From contig NOKP01000030.1 in the NCBI GenBank assembly GCA_002682825.1, positions 319,924 through 383,923 on the forward strand: a stretch of 64,000 nt of DNA. The letters run 5' to 3'. Origin of the DNA: Neonectria sp. B-13 (taxonomy: Eukaryota > Ascomycota > Sordariomycetes > Hypocreales > Nectriaceae). Made by a program: the position numbers and the translations under genes. Shown in pieces: positions 11,700-22,305 of this stretch (positions are counted from its first letter, which is position 1; each line of letters starts with the position of its first letter). The notes under the pieces were generated by a model. The model was not told where the DNA came from. It did not search any database and was given only the letters and a program-made list of their open reading frames with translations.

Positions 11700-12731
11700 A
11701 TGTCGAAACTCATCACCGTCTTTGGCGCCACCGGCAACCAGGGCGGCTCCGTTGTCCGCGCCATCCTCAACGACCCCGCCCTGTCCCGCGAGTTCAAGGT
11801 CCGCGGCATCACTCGCGATGCCTCCAAGCCCGCCGCCCAGGCCCTGGCTGCCAAGGGCGTCGAGGTTGTAGCTGTGAGTCCAAACTGCCTCCTGTTTCAC
11901 CAGCTTGCAAGGCATTAACCTCCAGGAACCCAGGCCGATATGGGATCAGCCGAGCTGGCTGCCCCTGCTGTCGCTGGCGCGCACACCGTATTCCTGGTCA
12001 CCAACTACTGGGAGAATCCTTCTGGAAATGGTGAAATCGCCCAAGGCAAAGCCGTCACCGATGCTTGCAAGGCTGCTGGTGTCAAGCATCTCATCTTCTC
12101 TTCGCTCATCAACACAACCGAGGCCAGCGGTGGTCGTTTGACTGCGATCCATCATTTCGATGGAAAGGCCAAGATTGAGCAGTACATCCGCGATAGCGGC
12201 GTGCCGGCTACCTTTGTCTTGCCCGGCCTGTTCATGTCCAACCTGTTTACCATGATCCGTAAGAATGATGAGGGAGCTTACACTCTCTCCCTTCCTGTGT
12301 CGCCGGTGAAGGCTCAAGTGCCCTTGTTTAATGCTCGCGGAGATCTTGGTAAGTCGCAATGGTCCATCAAATGCAATCACTGAAAGCTAACTCTTGTGGT
12401 AGGGAAATTCGTCAATGCCGCAATCCAACACCACCCTAGCACCATCGGTAAGAGAATCTACGCCGCCACGGACTACTACACGCCGTCCCGCATCGTGTCC
12501 GAATTCTCCGAGGTTCTCGGAAAGCCAGCTTCTTTCATTCAGCTCTCCAACGAGACCTTCAAGTCTTTCATGTCTCCCGGTGTCGCACAAGAGATGTTGG
12601 AGAACATGCTCCTTCTCGAGGACCCCGGCTACTATGGTGGAGCCGACTTGAAGGAAAGTCATGATCTCCTGAGCGAGAAGCCCACTACCTGGAAGGAATT
12701 TGTAGAGACCTACAGAGAAAAATGGATTTGA
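11700..12731 (+). CDS. NmrA-like family NAD(P)-binding protein
   Basis: Three exons (11700-11873, 11934-12348, 12403-12731) join cleanly to 305 residues. The N-terminus MSKLITVFGATGNQGGSVV carries the GxxGxxG dinucleotide-binding motif of the NmrA/HSCARG branch of atypical short-chain dehydrogenases. It is followed by a TRDASKPAAQAL stretch and a V-x-A-D-M-G-S strand. NmrA-like proteins bind NAD(P) and act as redox-sensing regulators or as isoflavone-reductase-like enzymes. The usual SDR catalytic Tyr-x-x-x-Lys is not obvious, in keeping with a sensor or regulatory role. The length is normal for the family. There is no evidence that it is the nitrogen regulator NmrA itself. Confidence 0.88.
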
Positions 12732-12921
12732 GAGCCGAGACAAATACAAAATCTCGAATGTGGTGGACAAAAGGATGCTGGTCTCGGGATGAATAACAAA
12801 GCTGAATCTCAACTAGTTTAATTCCATACGAAATACAAAATGTGGAAAATTTACCTGAAGTATAGCTTATCATCTTCGAGATGAACTTCCTGGACGACCG
12901 ATGAAACCTCATATTATATCC

Positions 12922-15176
12922 TCACACCAAAGTCACCGTCTCTTCCTCGAGCGAGCCGGTCCAAATCTCCCCAAATTCTGTCGGTTGTACGTTTCGGTCT
13001 TCTAATGATAGACAAAGGAGAAGGTTCTCCATAGCGACCACAGAATCAACATCGTACTCCAAGGCAATGACAAAAAATCCGGCTCTGCGGTAGGTACTCT
13101 CTTTGCCCTCTACCGGGACCAGTACGAGTCCTCGCGACTCGGTAGCCAGATTTTGACGACCACCCCACTTCCCACGGCTCAACTCCATAAATTTCAGATC
13201 TTCGGGACAGCTGATTTTGGGCTTGCCATCAATATACACGGTCTCGAAATCCGGATTTGATAGGCTACCGTCGAGATAAATGTGATTTGAGAACGCTGCC
13301 GGGGTCGAATCCGGGCTCAGCCATTTGAATTTGGTAATAAGTTCCTCAATGGGGAGGCGGGATACCGGGCCTTGATGCAGACTTCGCCTTCGATAACTAG
13401 CTTGCTTGATCCTGGATAGTGGCCGGTGGTTTCATTTTTCGTAATTTTGATATCTTCCACCGAAGCTGTAACGTTCTCGGCGAGAGAGAATGAGAACGGA
13501 CCATCCACCTTTGTCCATGACCAAGAAGGACAGGTTCTTGCTTTGTTGAAGAGCATCAACTCGGAGTTCCTGTTCGTCGCATTTTGGTACCACGATAAGC
13601 AGCTGACTGCGTCGTTTTTCCAAATGCCCCCAAGGCACTCGTCGCCAGTCTGCTTTTCAAGCTCGTGAACAATGCCCTGGAGAGCATTCAGCTTGTCAGC
13701 AGGATCACCAAGCTGTCGGCTTGAGAAGTCATGAAGTAAAGCCCTCCACAAATCCCGAAATCTGTATTTGTTGGCAGTATCCAGAGGAGGAGAGAAATGA
13801 GGTCGTCGTGTGGTGCTAAGTTTGTTCGGCACTTGACCTCCATCCGCCTTGGTTCCCTCTGCACACTGCCATATGACTTGCGCAGAACCATAGATGAGCA
13901 TCCGGCGCGAGAGCCACGACTCTTGTAGGGTCCAACCTCTTTTACTAATCGGCTCATCCTCAAGATCTGGAGCTGTTACAAGATCTCGCCCGTCTGCATT
14001 TGCGAGCTTTCCGGCGAGCCAGACTGCGGATGGATCGGCTTCCCACGCGTCATCGTTGACGTACCAAGATGTCTTTTCAAACAGGGCTTGGACTTCTTTA
14101 CGGTAGGGTATGGTCGCATAGTCTGGATTGTTTCGATGTCCCTCTATCCAAACCAAGAGACCCTCCACGTCCTTCGGTACAGCTATGGCCAGCTCGAAGC
14201 TCGTTGCAGCTATTTCCTGCAAATGGACACGAGGTTCTGTAAAGCCTTGGCTGGCGCCGGATGCCATGGCTGCCGAGATGGTCACGCAAGCGTTCTTGTA
14301 TACTTGGGCCATGGCTGCAATCTCGCGAGCTTTGTCCTCGGGGGAATCTTGCACGATGCAGAGTGCATCGACCCACACATACTTGATCCCTAGCTGTTGA
14401 GTGCAAAGTAAGGCATCGAGTACCGTGTAGGGAAGCCGTTGAAGAGGAATTCCGATCTTGTGCGCAGCTAGGTTCCTCTCGATGGTCGTGTATTGGTTCT
14501 TAGGGTCCCCCCACACGTAGCTCAGAGCCACATAGCGACCCTCTTCGCCGGCGCTGCTCTCGTGTATGCGGACCTCAAGATCGTCAACATCGGTTCCCAA
14601 TATCTCCAAGGCCCGCGTGGGCAGTGGCGTGGGGTCATTTGTGCGGCATGCAGCGTGGTCAGCTTCACACGTCTCGACCCAGCTGCGGGCTCTTGCAAAG
14701 GCATCCTCGGATGCAACTATGGGATTTGGAGGCCGGGAGGCGATGAAACTTGCTGCTGGCTGACTATCCACCGTGAAAGCGCTCATCTGGACTTGTCGGG
14801 CCTTCATTTGGGGAAAGCCCCAGCTCATCTCGAAGTCAAAGGCGAGGATCTGGGAGTGAGGTACCTTGGTGTCGCGACCGAACCTCAACCGAATGAGGAA
14901 ACTGGCGTCGGTGATGAAGTCTTCGGTGCCTCCAAGTTCCTGGATGAACTGTCGAACGATGTATACGCAAAGCATACATCGCTGGCCTTCTTGGCTCCAT
15001 CGCAGGAGATCTAGTGTTTCGCCGAGAATGACGAACTGATCGATGAAGAGATTGAGGACTGTTTTGCGATGGCGAAAACGACTACAGAGCCCGCATTTAG
15101 ACGCATCCCAACAAGTGTAGCCTTCGGGTCCCGGAACGCCTATCGAGAGATTAACATCGATTGTTGTGTCGCCCAT
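12922..15176 (-). pseudogene. HET-domain protein gene with a one-base frameshift
   Basis: The main frame (15176 down to 13317) gives 619 residues. A Cys-rich N-terminal zone is followed by a HET domain at about residues 213-365: RYVALSYVWGDPKNQY, then KYVWVDALCIVQDSPEDK, then a serine/alanine segment. HET proteins trigger vegetative incompatibility and cell death in filamentous fungi. The frame stops soon after SPLRNLLP. One base later, in another frame, the sense continues from about 13350 as IEELITKFKW... and stays open to 12922 with a typical HET-family C-terminus (GLVLVPVEG...RRAGFFVIAL). The shift falls at a run of four C (13351-13354, minus sense), which fits one extra base. No intron can explain it. 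It is either a real inactivating mutation or a homopolymer sequencing error; the HET domain itself is intact. Confidence 0.75.
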
Positions 15177-15957
15177 TTTTCTGTCGTTTGCACTAAAGTC
15201 TGGTAGGTGATGCGGGCCTTAGTGGTTACGGACCAGCGAGGAGGGATGCGAATGTTGAAGACTATGCTTAAGTATGATGGAGCTGATGAGGAAATGTTGT
15301 TCTAGAGCTAAAACGGGGTGGACCATCCGGAGATACTGAGCTCAGCCGCACACGACTGACGCCTAAGCCGGACAGAGGTTGGTTTATCGGGGCAGATTGC
15401 ATCGTCACAAGGCAGATTCGTCACTATCAGTTGAGGAATAGCAGGGGTGGAGTAAGCGGGGTGTTGCGTGGAAACACTATGAAGTCCCCGCAGAACGACC
15501 CAAGTGAATCAGCTTGTGATGTCTCTGTCTTGAGACTCCAGTCCTTGAAACCCCGTGTTAGTCGTGAAGTTGGGATGCATGGTAAGGTTCCGCCGGTTAG
15601 GAGAAAACAGTTCTTGCATCACCACTGGAGACGATTGTCTTCATTCAACGAAATGCCCAGTTGCATTATTACATCACAGATTTGCATGAGATGATAGAAT
15701 AATGGATATTTAGGAAAGATTCGCAGCAACCTATTCCCTAAAGCTAGAAACGCGACCATAATGACAGACAAAGGAGAGCATCCGGAAATTAGGATCGCGA
15801 GGGAACAAACAATAAAGCAATCGGTAATCCAGCAAGTGACAACGACGCGCGGCTCAAGATTGATAGACAAGACAAGTGAACGACCAAACAGAGATGACAA
15901 GGAAAAAGACAAAGAAAAAGAGCAGAAACCAGCTAGCACGTAAAGACTGTCCATTGC
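15177..15957. other. Intergenic, promoter side of the HET gene
   Basis: 780 bp between the HET gene start and the 3' end of the next minus-strand gene. Only short frames without domain signal were seen. Purine-rich sequence at about 15880-15930 (AAAGACAAAGAAAAAG-like) is the only notable composition. Confidence 0.4.
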
Positions 15958-16887
15958 TCAAGCAGATGGCTCGTCCTCAGACACAGCCCCAGCAGGAAGG
16001 TTAAAGCTCCGGCGCATGGATAGATGATGCTGGTAGAATACTCTGCCCGCAGAGTTGTGGCGCTTCCACCAAAGGTTGAGTGGCAGAGTGTCGCGTGAGT
16101 GTCGAACGCCGCGGTGATGACTATTGAGGCTCATCATGACCAAGGCCCAGATGGCCAGACCGACGGTGAGGGTACCGTCACCCGACGCGTTCCAGGGAAT
16201 AGACTGCCATTCTGCCCTGTATCCTCCGTCATCGCGGGAGATGCGCGCAACCACGACTTCTTCGTCGGTGAGAATGAAGCTATACCGTGTGTTACAGGCT
16301 TGGGCGTAGGTAGCGACTTGGCTGATTGGCGCTGTGTAAAGGGGATCTCCGTCCATGAGATCTTCGGAAATCCAGTTTTCCGAGCCTTTGACGCTGCTAA
16401 CAACAAGGTATGTTTGAACGGGTTGATTGAAAAAGAAGGACAAACTGCTCCGAATGTTGCATCCCTGAAAACGCACCGACTGATCTTCTCCGGTGTTGAC
16501 AGTAGGCAAGGCAAACCCAAATCTCCGCCCCAATACACGAGACCCTTCAGCTATTGGGAGCCTCAGGAGAGGAAAGAAGTGGGTTGCGCCGAGACCTTTG
16601 ATGTCCGATGCATATCGAATATACACGGGATCAGTTACCCTAGTTGAGGCCCCGGTGGCTATCGGGCTGTCGAGAATATCACCGAAGGCGTGGACGATGT
16701 TTCTGAAGTTGAACTCGCGCCATAGAGAGATATTCCCCTGATGTATTCTGATCCAGGTTGGACCAAAATCGAGTCGGCGGAGAGGTGCCTCATTGCGTAT
16801 CGTCGGGTTTGGCCGAGTTAGGATGGCTCGAATGGTCTCGTGCGACGGAGCCACCGGACCACTAACCTCATCGTTGGAGGATTGCAT
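15958..16887 (-). CDS. Hypothetical protein with one C-terminal membrane segment
   Basis: The frame is open to 16920, but the first ATG is at 16887, giving 309 residues (MQSSNDEVSGP...). I do not recognise a named family. Visible features are an N-terminal basic/proline-rich stretch, a central beta-rich part ending in NTRYSFILTDEEVVVARI, and a hydrophobic segment TVGLAIWALVMMSL at about residues 238-251. A basic tail with PLNLWWKR follows. The Tyr-Ser-Phe-Ile-Leu-Thr-Asp-Glu-Glu block followed by a Trp-Ala-Leu-Met segment gives the impression of a conserved fungal family, but I can assign no function. Codon use and length support a real gene. Confidence 0.6.
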   Translation of the reverse strand: MQSSNDEVSGPVAPSHETIRAILTRPNPTIRNEAPLRRLDFGPTWIRIHQGNISLWREFNFRNIVHAFGDILDSPIATGASTRVTDPVYIRYASDIKGLGATHFFPLLRLPIAEGSRVLGRRFGFALPTVNTGEDQSVRFQGCNIRSSLSFFFNQPVQTYLVVSSVKGSENWISEDLMDGDPLYTAPISQVATYAQACNTRYSFILTDEEVVVARISRDDGGYRAEWQSIPWNASGDGTLTVGLAIWALVMMSLNSHHRGVRHSRDTLPLNLWWKRHNSAGRVFYQHHLSMRRSFNLPAGAVSEDEPSA

Positions 16888-18267
16888 GGTGATGAAGGGT
16901 AAGGTCAAAGGACAGCCCAAGTTGCTGATGTTGATGTCGATACTCTGTATGGTTGAGAACCAAAATGGATGAGAACAAGTCCCTTTTGAAAAGAGGTAAA
17001 GATGATGCGAGAGTCGTTTGTATCGACAAAGATGGTGTTTAAGACGAAAAGAGGAGAGCTTTCAGAAATCGCAGTCCGGCTTATATGCACATCTCTTGTT
17101 GCGTTGGCTAAGAAGAATAGCTGGGGTCTGCGTAACCGTATTTCTGTCACTTTTCGACATGACAGATTTGGGCTTGGGACTGCCCTGATTCTTCCGTACC
17201 CATGCCGTTCAATGGCGGAATAGAGACCAGGATACTTGTCTCACCATGGTGATGCGAATGGCAGGCGCTGAAAAGTATCAATCACATTTGGCAAGCCCAG
17301 GCAAACAGGGCCAACAAGGCTAACTGGACCATGACCATGGAGGGGCAATCACGACACGGCTTGCGTGTTCACCTCTCGTGGGTGCGAAGAATGGAAAGCC
17401 ACTGGGAGGTAATTTGCATTAGACTAGAGCCATGGATGATGAGAAGGCAGAAGTGAGTGATTGAAAGGTGGACATTGGATGATGTATCACAATTCAGTGG
17501 TACAAACCAGTACAGCCAACGAGAGGTTGTGGTGTTACGGCTTCACGGTTAACCCCTTGAGTGGCTGGCTACAGTCCACCCTGAAATGTGTGCCCAAGAG
17601 AATAAAAATACGAGCGCCTCTGAAACAAAGAGACAGCCATCCTGGGTGTTTTCTTGCTCTTTGGAAATGACCGTTTCCACTAATTAGTTGGCTGGTCAGC
17701 TGGACTGAGCCTCCGCACGGCTCACTTCAGAGCCCGACAGAGAACAAAGAATGCATTCACACTAGTGATGAGCTAGGAAGCAGATGTAATCTATTTCTCT
17801 GACTATGGATTATTGTGCTCTTTTGAGTAAGCCCAGGACTCCCGGGCCACCGTCTTGATGCAAGGTTGATTGCTGAACTCTTTGGACAGGTCAACTTAGA
17901 CTGAGACTACATGTCGGTGTGGTGGGTGACCCATCCTTCGATACTATTTTCTGCGTCGTTTTGTGGCTTTGTCTGAAATATGATTGTCTCAATTGCCCGG
18001 GCTCGCCGGATCTCTTTCCAGCCTCAGCGCCCAAGCACCAAGTTCCCAGTCCCAGAGTCCCGCTGCTCTGCCAAGCGGATGCCCCTCTTCAGTCGGCGAC
18101 GGGACCATTATATAACCACCCACCCTCATGGCAGCCCATCTGAAGCCACTCTTAGATTCAACCTACAATTACAAGCTTCTGCGAAAGGTCCCGTCCGACT
18201 GCCCTCTTTCTTTCGTTCCTTGCCTTCTTCCTTCATCGCCCCTGTTACCGCCGCCGACGCCGCTGCA
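16888..18267. other. 1.4-kb divergent intergenic region
   Basis: Lies between the minus-strand hypothetical gene and the plus-strand FTA2-like gene. No gene is supported. Open frames near 17461-17670 and 17919-18143 have no domain signal. A long leader frame is continuous with the FTA2-like reading frame upstream of its chosen ATG, but its peptide is low-complexity and unlike the family. Confidence 0.4.
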
Positions 18268-19436
18268 ATGCCCACTCTCAAACCCCTACCCGATATCGAA
18301 GGGCCGAAACTGGAGTGTTTTGCCGACAACCTCGCCGATCATGACGTGAGATTCATCACAGCATCTTCTTGTGGAAGTGAATCAGTCGTTTTCAAGGTAG
18401 AGATTGATGGAAAAGTGTACGGCCTCAAATGTGTGAGTAAGCCCATGAGCATTGCGTTACGGGATTTCGCAGTCATGCTGATCCAAGCTGTTGCTTTGCG
18501 CACTAGTTTCTCCCCTACTTCTATGACAAGCCGAATGCTCAGCTGGATCCGATTCATGACATGACCAGAAGAGACGTCCCAGACAGCGAAATCGACGCCT
18601 TAGTTCCGTACGCGACTCCCTTCAACTGCGAGTGCCGTGCTTTTGGCAGGCTCAGGGAGGTCGGCCGAGAACATCTCGCCGTTCGAGTATATGGCTATAC
18701 CGCAGTGTATCTTACCGAAGATATTTCAAGGCAGATGGCAAACGCATTCGCTGGTACTCCTCGCACCAAGCCCACCACTATTTCCCATTGGAGGCTCACC
18801 GACTCAAGTCAACCCATCATGGCAATTGTCAAGGATTGGCTCGGAGACGTTGATGCCGAACCGTACTGGCAGCGAGTTGCAAAAGAGTCCAAGTTCTTTC
18901 CGCGCATATACCGGAATCTTCTTAGGCTCCACAAGTCCGGCATTGTGGTCAGGGACCTGCATGCTCAGCAATATATCAACGGGGTCCTCGTTGATCTCGG
19001 GCAATCTTGGACGATCCCGCACATTTATGACCCCGAGTTCGGCCAGCTGCCATCCTGGACATTCGCAAGCTTAGCGGCGTGGGACCTGTTATGCTTCCAT
19101 AGTATGATCTTGAGGTGGAACCACACCGACTGGCCGGAAGAACAACGCCCACGACCAAAGAAATCTTCGTTCACGGTTCTGAGGAATCAGGAGGCGTGCG
19201 ATCGTCTGCGCCCTCGTGTCCACAGGCAACGTCCATTTCTACCCATTGTGAACCATGATGGGATCGACGATTATCTCATGGAGGACTTCCCCCCATTTGA
19301 CCCAGCGCTGTTTGACTGGCGGAAGGCCGCCAGAAAGGGCACCGGGAAAGGCCGAACGTCAACCAAGCGTGACGCTACCGACGAGCCTCAGAGAACCCAG
19401 TCGACCAGGAAGCGGAAGGTGGTCAAACGTAACTAA
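18268..19436 (+). CDS. FTA2-like kinetochore-family pseudokinase
   Basis: Two exons (18268-18432, 18507-19436) join in phase to 364 residues. The intron is 74 nt with a GTGAGT donor. MPTLKPLPDIEGPKLECF opens the protein. A kinase-like N-lobe follows (ESVVFKVEIDGKVYGLKC, equivalent to the nucleotide-binding strand with its Lys), then FYDKPNAQLDP and ECRAFGRLREVGREHLAVRVYGY. The C-lobe has HKSGIVVRDLHAQQYING followed by VDLGQSW, in place of the HRD and DFG motifs. This arrangement matches the FTA2 family (kinetochore Sim4-complex subunit Fta2 and its many fungal paralogues). The altered catalytic motifs suggest a pseudokinase. Many such paralogues exist outside kinetochores, so a true kinetochore role is not claimed. 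The tail is Lys/Arg-rich and may direct it to the nucleus. Confidence 0.72.
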
Positions 19437-19872
19437 GCTTGTTTCTGCGTTGAAGAGAGACCTGCTCGGTCGCAAGGTTTTGGTGGATGATGGTTTCGTT
19501 TCGTTGCTCTTTGTCGGCTTTCTCCGGCGGATCTAGTTCTCTCATGGTTTGGTTCTTTCATGCTTTGACTTTCTCCCATTCTTTAGAGTTTAATCTGCTT
19601 TTGTTCTCATTTCCCCTTCTCTTAATTCCGCCACTCATATTAGGACTGCCTTCTACCCTCGTTCTCTGCATGTTTGTTAGTGTCGATTGGATGTAAGATA
19701 GCACTGACATGTGCCACTCAACCTTTAATTATGACTTGATTCGTTGCCTAGATCCATTCGTACAGGGGCGTGTAGACACCGCATGTAGAGGAATCGAGAT
19801 TCATTTGTACTGGACAGGTGCTAGCGACGATATAAACCCGCCCGATATCGCCAAAGTCCATCAAATCACCAC
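19437..19872. other. 3' flank of FTA2-like gene
   Basis: T-rich sequence (about 19540-19640) typical of a fungal 3' untranslated region, then unremarkable sequence up to the tRNA gene. No gene seen. Confidence 0.4.
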
Positions 19873-19999
19873 GGTCGCGTGGCCCAATGGGTATGCATCC
19901 AAAGCGCAATTCGGTACTTGGACTATTTACTAACAACCGCTCCAGCAAGGCGTCTGACTACGAATCAGGAGATTGTGGGTTCGATCCCCACCGTGACCT
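19873..19999 (+). tRNA. tRNA-Arg(ACG) interrupted in the D-loop
   Basis: A complete cloverleaf forms if 19891-19945 is removed. The acceptor GGTCGCG (19873-19879) pairs with CGTGACC (19992-19998). D-stem GCC (19882-19884) pairs with GGC (19949-19951). The anticodon arm 19953-19969 has loop CTACGAA with anticodon ACG at 19960-19962, and the T arm is GTGGG-TTCGATC-CCCAC. The mature form is 72 nt. The polymerase III A box TGGCCCAATGG (19880-19890) is complete and ends at the insertion. The B box GGTTCGATCCC is intact, and a T5 terminator lies at 20006-20010. Everything but the insertion looks functional. There is no insertion at the canonical 37/38 intron site. Confidence 0.85.
19891..19945 (+). 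other. 55-nt spliceosomal-like intron inside a tRNA D-loop
   Basis: The insertion directly follows the conserved G18-G19 pair of the D-loop. It begins GTATGC, contains a perfect TACTAAC branch-site sequence at 19928-19934, and ends CTCCAG 12 nt after the branch A. These are the three signals of a fungal spliceosomal intron, and 55 nt matches the intron sizes in neighbouring protein genes. Removal restores a normal D-loop (CAATGGCAA). Known nuclear tRNA introns sit at 37/38 and are cut by tRNA endonuclease, so both position and signals are unusual. Confidence 0.65.
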
Positions 20000-20367
20000 G
20001 TTGTCTTTTTGCCTCGTTCTGTTCCATTTTTGCTGTACATTGGTGAGTTCAATATGACATTCACAATGTCGAATGGTTAGGCGAAGTGCCGCCATCATTA
20101 CGAGAAAGAGAGACCAGCCTAAAAGGGCATGCGTTGAGCCGAAACGCTTGGCGAGGAGCTGGGTATTCCTTTCAAATGACTAATTATTGCAGACCTTCCA
20201 TCTTAAAGCACCACGACAACCAAGCGCACGTTTCTCTATCTGAACCTTCCTATGTGCTCCTTCTCACTTATAAATTATGGCGCTTGATGACAACTGCTAC
20301 GGGTCGCGCGGGAAATCGGCATAATTGTACTGTAAGATCGCCCAGGCAATATCTTCACTGCTCCTGG
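20000..20367. other. Spacer between tRNA and metallopeptidase gene
   Basis: Contains the oligo-T terminator of the tRNA gene (20006-20010). No other feature was seen; short open frames have no domain signal. Confidence 0.4.
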
Positions 20368-22305
20368 TTAGAATGACCTGGAATTGCCGCCTAATGAACT
20401 GTCAGTACACGTACGACCAAACTGCTGGATCCGGGGCTCGACATACCAGTAATCTAGCATCGTTGCGGGGTTGTCATATATAGCACGCCAAAAGATGAGG
20501 CGAGGGGTGAAGCACCAGTTCAGCATCTGCGGATCAAAGCTAGGTCCCATGAGGCCCAAATCGTCTCTCCCCGGCTGGAATATCTCGAGTTGTCGGTCGA
20601 CAAGATCGATGAGAGCAGCTCCGATGCGCCCTTCCTGATTGTTCATGTTCTTTTCGAAGCAGCTGAAGTCCTCTATGGATCGTGAATATGTCCCATCAAT
20701 CCCATGATCCCTGTAGACCATGTAATCCCCCTCGGTGAGATGGGTATTGTCGATCGCCATAAGGCCGAGAGCCGTAGCGTAGCCCTCTGAAAAGCTTGTC
20801 GCATTTTTCACGTCCGTGTTGAAGCAGAAGCTGTGGGCACCGCCGCCATTAAAGGGTTCTTTGCCTCGAGCTAAGTAGTGCGCGAAGTGACCATATTCGT
20901 GTGCCATCACGGCTGGGTTCTGAGCCTCGATAGCTGGGAGGTTAATGTAGGGCACTTTGCCACTGACCGAGAAGAACGTGCCAGCCTGAGTTGAAGGGTA
21001 CCACACGTTGACCTTCTCCGTCTCCCCAGGTTGCGTAGCCACCCTTGTGCTAAAAAACTCGGTAATCGTGTGATAGGTATCGGCCACCCACAGGCCTTTG
21101 GCGTACTCGTCGAATCCATGAGTGTTTGTGGTGGAAATCGTCTCTCCGGCCTTCACCATCCAAGGATTAAGTGACAAGTCTAATTGGACTCGGGTCACCT
21201 GAAAATCGTCTGAATTGCTGTCTCGAGTCCCAACAAGGTAGTAGTCACCCTTGAGCTCTGTGTACAGGGTGTGTGCAACAATTCTTTGACCAGGAGAGAC
21301 ACTGAACTGAAACAGCGCTTCGCCATTCTCGTTCAACGTCTCTATCGACTGCCAGGTTCCGATTTTATCGTCCCCGCTGTAGAGATCTGCATGTGCCGTT
21401 ACTCTCAAGAACCGTACTGGTCTCTGCTTGGACTCGCGGTCCATAAACGTCACTCTAGCGTTAACGAAAGCAGGGAGAATATCCTGGTCGTCTCGAGCTT
21501 GGTGTTTCGTCTTATAGTCTGGAGGAGGTGGTGTTGATGACTCGGGATAAACAGTAACAGTTCGATACACGGTGACAGGATCGCAGGAACACCCTGGAAT
21601 TGATGGATCGGTGGCGGACGGTTCATAAGCTGGGATTGTCGTGGCAGGCTCGTTGATGGATATAGTGGTTGATGAGCTGCCATCCTTTGGAATAACCCTG
21701 TCGACTCGTTGATACGCTCCGATCTTTTTTTTCGAGTCCTCTGGCGTAGTCTCGTCCTGGCCACCAGCGACAAATTGTTTAAGCTTCTGAGCAATTGCAA
21801 AGTTGACGTTGCCGGCGTAGCTTCCAGTGTTCCAAGCTGTCCATTGGTTGAGAGTGGCATTGTACGCAATTACCGCACCGGTCCGTTGGACTGTGTAAAG
21901 ATTGGACTGTCCATCGTCGATGTCGACCAGAAGGAGGAGGTCCTGCCACGGCGCAGTTGGGATGTTGAAGGATACGGGTTGCACAAATTCCTTCGACGAC
22001 AGCGGAGGTTGAGTTGTCGTAGTATAAATAAGAGCTCGGCCTGGGCTTTGCGCCTGGACATTGGTTTCGTTCTGCAATAGGTATGGAGAAGTGTACACAT
22101 TTAGTGTGACGGTGTCCGCTCTGGCCTGGAGTCGATGGATTTTGATGGGCGCGTCGACGAACAATCGCACCTCGCCTCCGACATTGTCGGTATTGAAAGT
22201 GACATCACTGGTAGCAACCTCGACGGCCCAGCCAATGTCAGCCTGGGTGGCATAAACAGAAGCAAGGAGACCCGCCAAGGTGGCAAAATTCGCAAGACGA
22301 ACCAT
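20368..22305 (-). CDS. Secreted HExxH zinc metallopeptidase
   Basis: Single-exon gene, 645 residues. The first about 19 residues (MVRLANFATLAGLLASVYA) form a signal peptide with an A-x-A-like cleavage site. The N-terminal half is beta-rich. A low-complexity Thr/Pro/Ser linker follows (about 220-255), with a SCDPVTVYRTVTVYP block of the kind found in fungal extracellular proteins. The catalytic motif is HEYGH at residues 469-473. A downstream glutamate in FSEGYATALG (Glu507) sits where gluzincins place their third zinc ligand. Cys residues in the C-terminal part could form disulphides. It is probably an extracellular or wall-associated endopeptidase of uncertain family; I cannot match it to M35, M36 or M43 by eye. 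Confidence 0.8.
   Translation of the reverse strand: MVRLANFATLAGLLASVYATQADIGWAVEVATSDVTFNTDNVGGEVRLFVDAPIKIHRLQARADTVTLNVYTSPYLLQNETNVQAQSPGRALIYTTTTQPPLSSKEFVQPVSFNIPTAPWQDLLLLVDIDDGQSNLYTVQRTGAVIAYNATLNQWTAWNTGSYAGNVNFAIAQKLKQFVAGGQDETTPEDSKKKIGAYQRVDRVIPKDGSSSTTISINEPATTIPAYEPSATDPSIPGCSCDPVTVYRTVTVYPESSTPPPPDYKTKHQARDDQDILPAFVNARVTFMDRESKQRPVRFLRVTAHADLYSGDDKIGTWQSIETLNENGEALFQFSVSPGQRIVAHTLYTELKGDYYLVGTRDSNSDDFQVTRVQLDLSLNPWMVKAGETISTTNTHGFDEYAKGLWVADTYHTITEFFSTRVATQPGETEKVNVWYPSTQAGTFFSVSGKVPYINLPAIEAQNPAVMAHEYGHFAHYLARGKEPFNGGGAHSFCFNTDVKNATSFSEGYATALGLMAIDNTHLTEGDYMVYRDHGIDGTYSRSIEDFSCFEKNMNNQEGRIGAALIDLVDRQLEIFQPGRDDLGLMGPSFDPQMLNWCFTPRLIFWRAIYDNPATMLDYWYVEPRIQQFGRTCTDSSLGGNSRSF

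Noticed and set aside
13317..13354. Programmed frameshifting in the HET gene
   Set aside because: No slippery heptamer with downstream structure is evident; mutation or sequence error at a C run is simpler.
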